From Lactobacillales bacterium (lineage in GTDB: Bacteria > Bacillota > Bacilli > Lactobacillales > Vagococcaceae): DNA of 7,779 bases. The translations under genes were made by a program, and so were the position numbers. This document shows, piece by piece, positions 1 to 6,159 of this stretch. The stretch spans positions 1 through 7,779 of the forward strand of contig JAATEZ010000152.1 of assembly GCA_015655485.1 (NCBI GenBank). Reading direction: 5' to 3'. The notes below the pieces were generated by a model. The model saw only the letters and a program-made list of their open reading frames with translations. It was not told where the DNA came from and searched no databases. Position 1 is the first letter of the stretch. Each line of letters begins with the position of its first letter.

Positions 1-39
1 AGCCTTATTTTTAGCCAAGACAACAAAATCAAAAAATTT

Positions 40-86
40 AAACTCCCACTAAAATCAGCCTTTATAAAGTGATTTCATAGGAGTTT
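40..86. terminator. Probable bidirectional intrinsic terminator
   Basis: Nested inverted repeats form one long hairpin: AAACTCC (40-46) pairs with GGAGTTT (80-86), AAATCA (52-57) pairs with TGATTT (70-75), and the centre is the perfect palindrome CTTTATAAAG (60-69). Small internal loops or bulges separate the three segments. On the plus strand the stem runs straight into GTTTTTATAATTTTTT, a good U-tract. On the minus strand it is followed by AAATTTTTTG, a weaker one. It lies 68 bases past the stop of the LysR gene, so it probably ends the minus-strand operon. The better plus-side tract suggests that a convergent gene lies to the left of the window. Confidence 0.6.
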
Positions 87-111
87 TTATAATTTTTTAA
101 CTTTTGGGCCG

Positions 112-142
112 GCCGTTTTTTTGCAACATGCAAAAAAACAGC
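112..142 (-). repeat. Long hairpin just downstream of the LysR gene
   Basis: In the minus-strand transcript this segment folds into a 14-bp stem with a 3-nt loop (UGU). The stem has a GCUG/CGGC base with one U-G wobble, then seven U-A pairs, then GCA/UGC. It starts 11 bases past the LysR stop codon. It is not a standard intrinsic terminator, because no U-tract follows; the next bases are CGGCCC and then AAAAG. It sits next to the GC-rich palindrome GGCCGGCC (107-114). It may protect the 3' end of the mRNA or help termination together with the hairpin at 40-86; the function is inferred. Confidence 0.5.
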
Positions 143-153
143 TGTGTTCCAGA

Positions 154-1047
154 TCAAACTTCATTGGATGAATCCCCTACCCAAAGTTTTTTTACTAATT
201 TTTGAAGCGATTGAATAGAAGCCCATTGTTCTTTTTCTTTATGATATATCATGGATGTTTTGATTGAAACTGGACTGTATTTTTCTTCAATTTCAATCAG
301 GATCCCACTTTTTAATTCTTGATAAACAATATCTTTGGTCACTGCAGATATTCCCACTCCTTGAACAGCAGCGCTCTTCACTGCCTCTAAATTGCTGAAT
401 TCGATACTGCCATGATCCGTGAGATGGTTTATTTTTAAGAAGTATTCCAGCTGTTTCGAATAAAAACTGGGAGATTTATAGCGGATCAAGGGATATTTCT
501 TTTTAATGTAGCTTAATTTATATTTGTAATAAATTTGACTCGACACCACCATGATCACTGGATCATCTGAAATGTCAACATTTATAATTTGGGCATTATC
601 ATGATCGCCTGAAATAAAACCGACATCCAGCTCATTCATCAAGATCCTTGGGATGACCAGACTGGAGTTGGAAGTAATGATTTTTGTTTGAATATTGGGA
701 TTAGTGCGGTAAAATTCCGAGATAACCGGCTGTAAGTTATTGGTAATAAAAGAAATATCAGCTCCGATCCTTAAAATACCACTGTTTGTAGCTAAATGAC
801 TCATTTCATTATCCAATTCTTCAACTAATTCAAATATTTTTTTTGCATAATTTTGCAGAAGAGTTCCGGCTGGTGTCAAATAAGTCTTATTCCCCATGCG
901 CATGAAAAGCTGTTGACCCAATTCTTCTTCCAATCCCTTGATTTGTTTTGTCACAGCCGGCTGAGTAAAATTTAAATATTCTGCCGTTTTACTGTAATTC
1001 AAGAACCTGGATGCGTGATAAAATGTTGTGAGATTTTTCAACTCCAT
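154..1047 (-). CDS. LysR-family transcriptional regulator
   Basis: This is a cytoplasmic DNA-binding regulator of 297 aa, a usual LysR length. The N-terminal winged helix-turn-helix spans about residues 1-61, with the typical run NYSKTAEYLNFTQPAVTKQI (17-36) followed by an LxxxLGxxLF-like segment and LTPAG (57-61). A linker helix follows, then a periplasmic-binding-protein-like effector domain from about residue 91 to the C-terminus. The start at ATG 1047 is preferred over the upstream in-frame GTG (1056) because GAGGTG (1054-1059) is a good ribosome binding site 6 nt before the ATG, and the GTG lies inside it. The gene is last in the minus-strand array, codirectional with the catabolic genes rather than divergent as is common in this family. 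It probably controls the operon in response to its substrate; this is inferred, and neither the operator nor the main promoter is visible. Confidence 0.9.
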   Translation of the reverse strand: MELKNLTTFYHASRFLNYSKTAEYLNFTQPAVTKQIKGLEEELGQQLFMRMGNKTYLTPAGTLLQNYAKKIFELVEELDNEMSHLATNSGILRIGADISFITNNLQPVISEFYRTNPNIQTKIITSNSSLVIPRILMNELDVGFISGDHDNAQIINVDISDDPVIMVVSSQIYYKYKLSYIKKKYPLIRYKSPSFYSKQLEYFLKINHLTDHGSIEFSNLEAVKSAAVQGVGISAVTKDIVYQELKSGILIEIEEKYSPVSIKTSMIYHKEKEQWASIQSLQKLVKKLWVGDSSNEV

Positions 1048-1053
1048 TCGTTT

Positions 1054-1059
1054 CACCTC
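1054..1059 (-). promoter_or_regulatory. Ribosome binding site deciding the LysR start
   Basis: The minus-strand hexamer GAGGTG lies 6 nt upstream of ATG 1047. Because it contains the alternative GTG codon at 1056, the ATG is the likelier start and the protein is three residues shorter than the longest open frame. Confidence 0.65.
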
Positions 1060-1074
1060 AATTTCACTACGCTT

Positions 1075-1080
1075 ATTATA
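1075..1080 (-). promoter_or_regulatory. Possible -10 box of a separate LysR promoter
   Basis: A perfect TATAAT on the minus strand lies in the 69-nt gap between the aldehyde dehydrogenase stop and the LysR start, 27 nt before the LysR ATG. It is preceded by an AT-rich stretch. No convincing TTGACA-like -35 box is found at 16-18 nt spacing, so this is either a weak or activator-dependent promoter or a chance match in AT-rich DNA. If real, it would let the regulator be expressed without the full operon. Confidence 0.35.
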
Positions 1081-1116
1081 ACCTTTTTTAAACCATAAAA
1101 CTTCATCAGCTTCATA

Positions 1117-2595
1117 TTATTTATACCAGTGAACCGGGCCCGGCCGCAAATTTATATTGATTTGTTTGATTTCCTGATATTCCTCTAACCCATGTATCCC
1201 CAGCTCGCGGCCATTGCCGCTCTGTTTATATCCGCCCCAAGGCGCCTCATTAAAAGTCGGGTTATAAGCATTGATCCAGGTGATTCCCGCTCGAATCTCT
1301 TTAATGACCCGCAAAGCTTTAGCCCCATCTGCTGTAAAAACAGCGCCGGCTAACCCATAATCAGTATCATTGGCTAAGAAAACCGCTTCCTCTTCAGTTT
1401 CAAAGGTTTGGACCGTCAATACTGGACCAAAAATCTCTTCCCGAACGATGCGCATGTCTTTGTGGCATTCGGCAAAAATAGTCGGCTCCATAAAAAAGCC
1501 GGATCCACCATCATTTTTTTCATACCGCTGACCCCCATAAACTAATTTACCGCCTTCTTCAACACCTATTTTAATATAGCTCAATACTTTATTCAGGTGC
1601 TTTAAAGAAATAAGCGGACCCATATCCGCATTTGATGATCCAGGCCCAATGGTCAGCTTTTTAGTCTTCTCAATCAACTTTTCCAGAAACAGGTCTTTGA
1701 TAGATGCTGCAACAATGATCCTCGATCCGGCCGCACAAACTTCACCTTGATTAAAAAAAATCCCGATCATAGCCCATTCGACTGCTCCATCGATATCTGC
1801 ATCTGAAAAAATTATGTTCGGTGATTTCCACCCCAATTCCAGACAGACCCGTTTCAAATTGGTTGCAGATGCTTTGGTGATCTCTCTTCCAACGGCTGTG
1901 CTTCCTGTAAATGAAATTAGTTCGATATCCAGAGCAGCTGCTAAAAATTTTCCCACCTGCTGGCCGTCTCCCAAAACAAGATTGACTGTGCCGGCCGGAA
2001 TTTTTATTTCATCAAATATCTTAAATAACTCGATCGCGGTCAAAGGGGTTTCTTCACTGGGTTTAAAAATCACACTATTCCCGGCAGCAATAGCCGGAGC
2101 TATCTTCCACGCGGCCGTGACCAGCGGAAAATTCCAAGGCACGATCAAAGCACAAACACCGACCGGTTCATGAATCGTATAAGAATGCATTCTGCCAAAA
2201 TTTTCATTCACATCATATACTCCGCCATAAGGCATTTTGATGATTCCGGCATAATAACGAAAACAATGGACCACATCATCGACATCCGCTATTGCTTCGC
2301 GCAGCGGTTTCCCATTATTTACAGTCTCCAGCTTTGCCAACTCTGTCTGTTTTTTCTCGATTAAATTCGCGATTTCTAATAGAATGTCTGCTCTGCTTTG
2401 GCTGTCCATATCCCGCCATGTTCTGTCAATATAGAAAGACCGTTTCGCCGATTCTATGGCCAGTTCAACATCCCGCACATCACTGTCAGTGACCGTTGCG
2501 ATTTTTCTATTGACAGCAGGATCAATGATCTCCCGTGTTTTGCTTGAACAAGAGAGCTGCCAATGCCCACCAATATAATTACCTGCAATCATCAT
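1117..2595 (-). CDS. NAD(P)-dependent aldehyde dehydrogenase, betaine-aldehyde-dehydrogenase-like
   Basis: This enzyme (492 aa, full family length) oxidises an aldehyde to its acid in the cytoplasm. Visible landmarks are PWNFP with oxyanion Asn155, the cofactor-binding FKPSE with Lys178, the general base Glu253 in LELGW, the nucleophile Cys287 in NQGEVCAAGSR, EEIFGP with Glu387, and APWGGYKQSG at 451-460. The aromatic pocket residues (Phe156, Trp163, Phe281, Trp453) and the C-terminal PGPVHWYK resemble the betaine aldehyde dehydrogenase/GbsA group, but this does not prove the substrate. One oddity is Trp256 in place of the second Gly of the LELGGK motif. ATG 2595 has AGGAG 8 nt upstream, overlapping the stop codon of the alcohol dehydrogenase (TGAGGAG), so the two are translationally coupled. 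That pairing resembles the gbsA/gbsB choline oxidation pair of Bacillus and suggests sequential alcohol-to-acid oxidation. Sampled stretches look richer in GC than the neighbouring genes. Confidence 0.88.
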   Translation of the reverse strand: MMIAGNYIGGHWQLSCSSKTREIIDPAVNRKIATVTDSDVRDVELAIESAKRSFYIDRTWRDMDSQSRADILLEIANLIEKKQTELAKLETVNNGKPLREAIADVDDVVHCFRYYAGIIKMPYGGVYDVNENFGRMHSYTIHEPVGVCALIVPWNFPLVTAAWKIAPAIAAGNSVIFKPSEETPLTAIELFKIFDEIKIPAGTVNLVLGDGQQVGKFLAAALDIELISFTGSTAVGREITKASATNLKRVCLELGWKSPNIIFSDADIDGAVEWAMIGIFFNQGEVCAAGSRIIVAASIKDLFLEKLIEKTKKLTIGPGSSNADMGPLISLKHLNKVLSYIKIGVEEGGKLVYGGQRYEKNDGGSGFFMEPTIFAECHKDMRIVREEIFGPVLTVQTFETEEEAVFLANDTDYGLAGAVFTADGAKALRVIKEIRAGITWINAYNPTFNEAPWGGYKQSGNGRELGIHGLEEYQEIKQININLRPGPVHWYK

Positions 2596-2607
2596 TTTAG
2601 ACTCTCC

Positions 2608-3762
2608 TCATTCGTCATATGCATATGCTTTTTCAAGAACTTCTTTATAAGCAGCTTTTGTCATCCTTTTAGGGTTATCCAAAGACAATTCATTGTTAAC
2701 AGCCTCCTGAGCTATTGCATCAAAGTCTTCTACTCGTACCTGTGAAAAATCTTTTAATTTAGGAATATTCATTTTTTTAATCAATTTTTTTATTAACTCA
2801 ATTGATTGATGAGCTTGTTCTTTTCTTGGCATAGTAATTATAGATGGAACCATTCGAACCGCTAATTCTGCATATTTTTCATAGCAGGAATCCAAATTAT
2901 ATTCCATGATGTCGCCTAGAAAAATAGAATTAGCAATTCCATGAGGGATATCATAAATGGCTCCGACAGTTTCCGATAATGCATGCACAGCTCCGACATT
3001 GGAATTGATAAAAGCAGCGCCCGCCATTGTACTGGCATACATCAAACGACTCCTGTTTTCCAAATTTTCAGATTCAGTTACTAATGGTAAATTCAGATAA
3101 ATTTCACCAACAGCATACATGGCCAAAGCATCAGAAAATGGTTGTGATTTGATGGAAGTATAGGCTTCAACAGCATGAGTCAGAGCATCAATGGCCGTGC
3201 TCGCCAATGTGATCTCAGGTAAGGTCTTGGTTAAAATCGGATCTAAGATCGCCAATGACGGAACTAAATTATTTTCATCAAATAAACTCATTTTAAAATG
3301 ACGCTTAGTATCTGTGATCACGGATACAAAAGTCACTTCACTTCCTGTACCAACTGTTGTTGGAATACAAATAGTGGGCAGCATCTTTTTATGTAGCGGC
3401 ACATTATCCCATATGCGGCAAGTTCCACCGTTTGCAGCTATGGCCGCAATAGCTTTGGCTTCATCCATTGCACTTCCCCCACCAATAGCAACGATTCCTT
3501 GAACTCCTTTTTCATTAGCATATTCCGCTCCCAGTTCGCAATCAATATCGCGCGGATTAGGAACGACCTTAGTAAATAAAAATGTTTCAATTTCTACTTT
3601 TTTCAGCTGATCTATCAGTTCAGCAACGACCTTACTTTCCGCAAAGAAAGAATCAGTGACAATCAACAATCTTTGAATAGAAAGCTTCTGAGCTTCTGCT
3701 GGTAAGTATTGGATAGTCCCTTCGCCAGCAATGATTTTCGTACAATTCATAAAGTGAAACAT
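2608..3762 (-). CDS. Type III iron-dependent alcohol dehydrogenase
   Basis: This 384-aa protein is full length for the Fe-ADH family (FucO, DhaT, GbsB and sulfoacetaldehyde reductase types). It interconverts an alcohol and an aldehyde with NAD(P). The N-terminal dinucleotide domain shows GGGSAMDEAK (94-103) and PTTVGTGSE (134-142). The C-terminal helical domain holds the metal ligands Asp192, His196, His260 and His274, within DALTHAVE and GAVHALSE...PHG. ATG 3762 follows a strong AGGAGG with 8-nt spacing, 16 nt after the ATPase stop, and the aldehyde dehydrogenase starts 12 nt downstream. The two most likely work in series on one substrate. The family is broad, so choline, a diol, isethionate/sulfoacetaldehyde or another small alcohol are all possible; the sequence alone does not choose. 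All key residues are intact. Confidence 0.9.
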   Translation of the reverse strand: MFHFMNCTKIIAGEGTIQYLPAEAQKLSIQRLLIVTDSFFAESKVVAELIDQLKKVEIETFLFTKVVPNPRDIDCELGAEYANEKGVQGIVAIGGGSAMDEAKAIAAIAANGGTCRIWDNVPLHKKMLPTICIPTTVGTGSEVTFVSVITDTKRHFKMSLFDENNLVPSLAILDPILTKTLPEITLASTAIDALTHAVEAYTSIKSQPFSDALAMYAVGEIYLNLPLVTESENLENRSRLMYASTMAGAAFINSNVGAVHALSETVGAIYDIPHGIANSIFLGDIMEYNLDSCYEKYAELAVRMVPSIITMPRKEQAHQSIELIKKLIKKMNIPKLKDFSQVRVEDFDAIAQEAVNNELSLDNPKRMTKAAYKEVLEKAYAYDE

Positions 3763-3778
3763 ATTTTTTCCCTCCTCT

Positions 3779-4606
3779 TTAGTTAGCTGTCATGTCATCC
3801 GAATACAAAATACGATTGATTTTTTTTCGTAATCTGATAAACTGCTGACTGTCTTTCATCTCAACTTCTCGTCTAAAGGGAAGGTAAATTCCTTCTTCTT
3901 CTGCGATTTCACCAGGATTAGTTGACATAACATATACTTTATTGGCCAGAAAAATTGCTTCATCAATATCATGAGTGATAAAAACAATCGTCGGTTTTTC
4001 CACTTCCCAGATTTCTCTTAATAAAAGCTGCATTTGTTCTTTTGTGTGCGGATCTAAAGCTCCAAAGGGCTCATCCATCAGTAAAACTTCCGGGCTGTTT
4101 GCCAGTGCTCTGGCAATGGCTACTCTTTGCTTCATTCCTCCGGAAAGTTCTTTGGGATAACTTTTCCTAAATTCTTCCAAATGAATTTTTTTCAGATAAC
4201 TATCGACAATCTTCTGAATTTCTCCCGCTGAAATCTTTCTTAATTTTAGTCCAAATTTAATATTTTCTTCCACTGTCATCCAAGGAAAAAGCGTATAAGA
4301 TTGAAAAACCATCCCTCGATCTTCTCCCGGACCTACAATTGTTTTCCCGTTCAATAAAATTTCTCCCGCCGTCGGAAAATCTAGACCGGCTAATATTTTC
4401 AACAAAGTCGATTTTCCGCATCCGGAAGGTCCAACTATGCAAACAAATTCATTATCCTGAATCTCAATATTTATGTCCTGAAGAGCGCGGACTTCTTTTT
4501 TTTTAGTCCTATAATCTTTAAAAATATGACGCGCGATTATTTTGTTAGAAGCCATATTAGCTTCTAGAGGCATTCCAGTCTGATCTTCAAGTATTGATTT
4601 TGACAT
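3779..4606 (-). CDS. ABC transporter ATP-binding protein, NitT/TauT (SsuB/TauB/NrtD) type
   Basis: This is the ATPase subunit (275 aa) that powers import through the neighbouring permease at the inner face of the membrane. The nucleotide-binding motifs are complete: Walker A GPSGCGKST (59-67), Q-loop Gln102 in VFQSYTLFPW, signature LSGGMKQ (154-160), Walker B LLMDEP (175-180), D-loop GALD and H-loop His212 in ITHDIDEA. The FPWMTVEEN stretch is characteristic of the nitrate/taurine/sulfonate subfamily. The first 17 residues precede the usual start of the domain, so the in-frame ATG at 4555 (Met18) is an alternative start. ATG 4606 is kept because it lies 3 nt after the permease stop (TGATGAATG), consistent with coupling. 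The fold does not reveal the substrate. In cyanobacteria, ATPases of this subfamily (NrtC/NrtD) are known targets of PII, which is relevant given the two PII genes upstream. Confidence 0.93.
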   Translation of the reverse strand: MSKSILEDQTGMPLEANMASNKIIARHIFKDYRTKKKEVRALQDINIEIQDNEFVCIVGPSGCGKSTLLKILAGLDFPTAGEILLNGKTIVGPGEDRGMVFQSYTLFPWMTVEENIKFGLKLRKISAGEIQKIVDSYLKKIHLEEFRKSYPKELSGGMKQRVAIARALANSPEVLLMDEPFGALDPHTKEQMQLLLREIWEVEKPTIVFITHDIDEAIFLANKVYVMSTNPGEIAEEEGIYLPFRREVEMKDSQQFIRLRKKINRILYSDDMTAN

Positions 4607-4609
4607 TCA

Positions 4610-5401
4610 TCAACCATTCCTTTCATCCCACGGAAACATTACTTTGATCAACAAAGCAAACAAACGATCTGTGATCAAACCTATAACTCCTATCGTCAAT
4701 ATTCCTACAAAAATTGCTTCTGTCTGAAAAAAACGCTGTGCTTTTAATATCGAATAACCTAAACCGGAACTGGAAGCCACCAACTCTGCTACAACTAGGT
4801 AAGTCCAAGCCCATCCGATCGTCATTCTCAAAGTTTCCATCATTCTCGGAGCCATACTGGGCAGCAGCACTTTTCTAATAGCTGTCCATCTTTTAGCGCC
4901 TAAAGTGTAACTTGAATTCAGCAAATCATCCGGGACAGACATCGCATCGTCTGCTATCATCAAAACTAACTGAAAAAAAGTTCCCAAAAAAACAATAATA
5001 ATTTTGGCTCCCTCTCCAATTCCGGACCAAACCATTACCAGAGGCACAAAAGCAGGGACTGGCATATAACGAATAAATTCACACAAAGGTCTGATGAATG
5101 CCTCTACTGCTTTAAAGGTTCCAACCAAAATGCCTATTGGAACTCCAAATATTACGGCTAGCAAAAATCCCATGACAATTCGATAAATACTGATACCGGC
5201 ATTATTCAAGAGCTGCCCATTTTGCACCGTTTCAACAAAGTTTTCGGTTACTTTTAACGGTGAAGGTAAAAACATTGGTTCAACCAATCCTAAACCTGTA
5301 ACGATCGTCCACAATAAAATAATTAACAAAAATGAAGAAATACCAATGAGCAGATAAAGCTTTTTGCTTATTTTCCCTCTTATTTTAAAGACTTTATGCA
5401 T
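4610..5401 (-). CDS. ABC transporter permease, NitT/TauT (SsuC/TauC) type
   Basis: This is an inner-membrane permease of 263 aa. About six hydrophobic segments are visible: roughly 15-36, 74-97, 113-126, 131-151, 195-211 and 229-253. The cytoplasmic EAA coupling loop is at about 158-182, with the conserved Gly in TLGAKRW and the ILP-like end VLLPSMAP. GWAWTYLVVAELVAS is typical of the taurine/nitrate/sulfonate family. The start at ATG 5401 is strongly preferred over upstream in-frame codons (to 5560): it follows AGGAGGG with 6-nt spacing, gives the usual family length, and avoids a 119-nt overlap with the PII gene. It lies 40 nt after the upstream PII stop and 3 nt before the ATPase start, and is separated from the substrate-binding protein gene by the hydrolase and both PII genes. 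Confidence 0.93.
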   Translation of the reverse strand: MHKVFKIRGKISKKLYLLIGISSFLLIILLWTIVTGLGLVEPMFLPSPLKVTENFVETVQNGQLLNNAGISIYRIVMGFLLAVIFGVPIGILVGTFKAVEAFIRPLCEFIRYMPVPAFVPLVMVWSGIGEGAKIIIVFLGTFFQLVLMIADDAMSVPDDLLNSSYTLGAKRWTAIRKVLLPSMAPRMMETLRMTIGWAWTYLVVAELVASSSGLGYSILKAQRFFQTEAIFVGILTIGVIGLITDRLFALLIKVMFPWDERNG

Positions 5402-5407
5402 ATTGTT

Positions 5408-5414
5408 CCCTCCT
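5408..5414 (-). promoter_or_regulatory. Strong ribosome binding site deciding the permease start
   Basis: The minus-strand AGGAGGG lies 6 nt before ATG 5401. It fixes the permease start here, although the frame stays open a further 159 nt upstream through the end of the preceding PII gene. Confidence 0.8.
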
Positions 5415-5441
5415 AAAAAATAGCTGCGCAAATCTGTGATT

Positions 5442-5801
5442 TTATAGAAGCGAATCCTCATCACGTTCGCCAGTATGGATCCGTACACAAGTATCCATGG
5501 GTAAAACAAAAATTTTCCCGTCACCGGCATTATTTTTGCCATTGATTTTTTTGACGACATTGATCAGTCTTTCCTCATCTTCATCTCTAATATAAATATC
5601 CATTCTTTTTTTCAAAACCAGACTATCAGAAATTGGTTCATCGATCCTTCCATTTTCACTATTGGAATAAGTAAACTGAACGGCTTTTTTCCCTCTGCCG
5701 TAAACATCTTTTACCGTCATCGAAAAAAAGCGTTCATTAATTAAAGCCGCTTTGGTCTCATAGTAATTCTGCGGTCGAATAATTATAATAACTTGCTTCA
5801 T
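5442..5801 (-). CDS. PII-family signal protein, NifI2-like, divergent
   Basis: This small protein (119 aa) has the PII/GlnB fold, expected to form trimers in the cytoplasm. It begins with the family's xxIIIIRP strand, has VYGRGK at the base of the T-loop (33-38), a T-loop longer than in GlnB (about 37-63), the B-loop GDGKIFVLP (93-101), and the C-terminal VRIHTGERDEDSLL. The long T-loop, KKRM, KIFVLP and acidic end match NifI2, the second member of the pair that controls nitrogenase in methanogens and clostridia. Unusual changes are Lys39 where PII proteins have the Gln39 that ligates Mg-2-oxoglutarate, loss of the Thr-Gly of the B-loop (KNNAGDG), and His109 in place of the second C-loop Arg. 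ATG 5801 follows AAGGGG with 8-nt spacing, 31 nt after the preceding PII gene. No nitrogenase gene is in view; the transporter or hydrolase is a more likely target (inferred). Confidence 0.82.
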   Translation of the reverse strand: MKQVIIIIRPQNYYETKAALINERFFSMTVKDVYGRGKKAVQFTYSNSENGRIDEPISDSLVLKKRMDIYIRDEDEERLINVVKKINGKNNAGDGKIFVLPMDTCVRIHTGERDEDSLL

Positions 5802-5832
5802 TCACTTCGCCCCTTATCTTTTAGTCAACTCG

Positions 5833-6159
5833 TTATAATCCTTCTTCGCCTGAACTTATCGTGACAACTTTTTCAACTGGTGTGACAAAAATTTTCCCAT
5901 CACCGTAAGATCCGGTTTGACTTGTTTTGGAATGAGTTGAAATGATTTCTATTACTTGTTCCACTTCTTTGTTCTCTACAACAATCATTAAGGATTCTTT
6001 AGGAATTTCATCATAATAAACATCGCCAACTTTTAATCCTTTTTGTTTTCCTCTGCCTAACACACTGCTCCTCGTTACAGCCCGATAACCATTTTTATTA
6101 AGCTCCTCTAATACACCAATGTATTTTTCAGGTCTGATGATTGCTTTGATCATTTTCAT
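5833..6159 (-). CDS. PII-family signal protein, NifI1-like
   Basis: This is a 108-aa PII-fold protein. MKMIKAIIRPEK at the start, VLGRGKQKGLKVG (33-45) and VYYDEIPK (47-54) are hallmarks of NifI1 rather than of GlnB/GlnK, whose T-loop carries the uridylylated Tyr51. The B-loop TGSYGDGKIFV (82-92) is intact, as are Gln39 and the Lys of IPK, so ATP and 2-oxoglutarate binding is plausible. However, the C-loop reads TISSGE, with neither of the two ATP-contacting Arg residues of GlnB. Of the two adjacent start codons, ATG 6159 is chosen over GTG 6162 because AGGAGG (6168-6173) then has the ideal 8-nt spacing and the protein begins as NifI1 does. The start lies inside the hydrolase gene (32-nt overlap). 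NifI1 and NifI2 normally act as a hetero-oligomer; here the partner gene follows directly. Confidence 0.88.
   Translation of the reverse strand: MKMIKAIIRPEKYIGVLEELNKNGYRAVTRSSVLGRGKQKGLKVGDVYYDEIPKESLMIVVENKEVEQVIEIISTHSKTSQTGSYGDGKIFVTPVEKVVTISSGEEGL

Noticed and set aside
1..72. Short plus-strand frames open from the left edge, ending at TAA 50-52 or TGA 70-72, as possible tails of a convergent gene
   Set aside because: Only 16 to 23 residues are visible, with no recognisable motif, and both stops fall inside the hairpin. A convergent gene is possible but cannot be supported.
1814..2173. Plus-strand open frame of 119 codons opposite the aldehyde dehydrogenase
   Set aside because: It is antisense to a clearly real gene, has no ribosome binding site of note, and its product has no recognisable domain; it is a shadow frame.
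1117..3762. Sulfonate (taurine/isethionate) degradation as the firm assignment of the operon
   Set aside because: The transporter family includes sulfonate importers and type III ADHs include sulfoacetaldehyde reductases, but no aminotransferase, sulfo-lyase or glycyl-radical enzyme is in view, and the hydrolase and PII genes fit nitrogen metabolism better. It remains only a possibility.
5430..5442. Small inverted repeat AAATC-TGT-GATTT between the NifI2-like gene and the permease, as an attenuator
   Set aside because: It has only five AT-rich pairs, overlaps the PII stop codon, and has no U-tract directly after it; probably chance.
5402..5560. Extended N-terminus of the permease from upstream in-frame codons
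   Set aside because: It would overlap the PII gene by 119 nt and add 53 residues not typical of the family, while ATG 5401 has a strong ribosome binding site.
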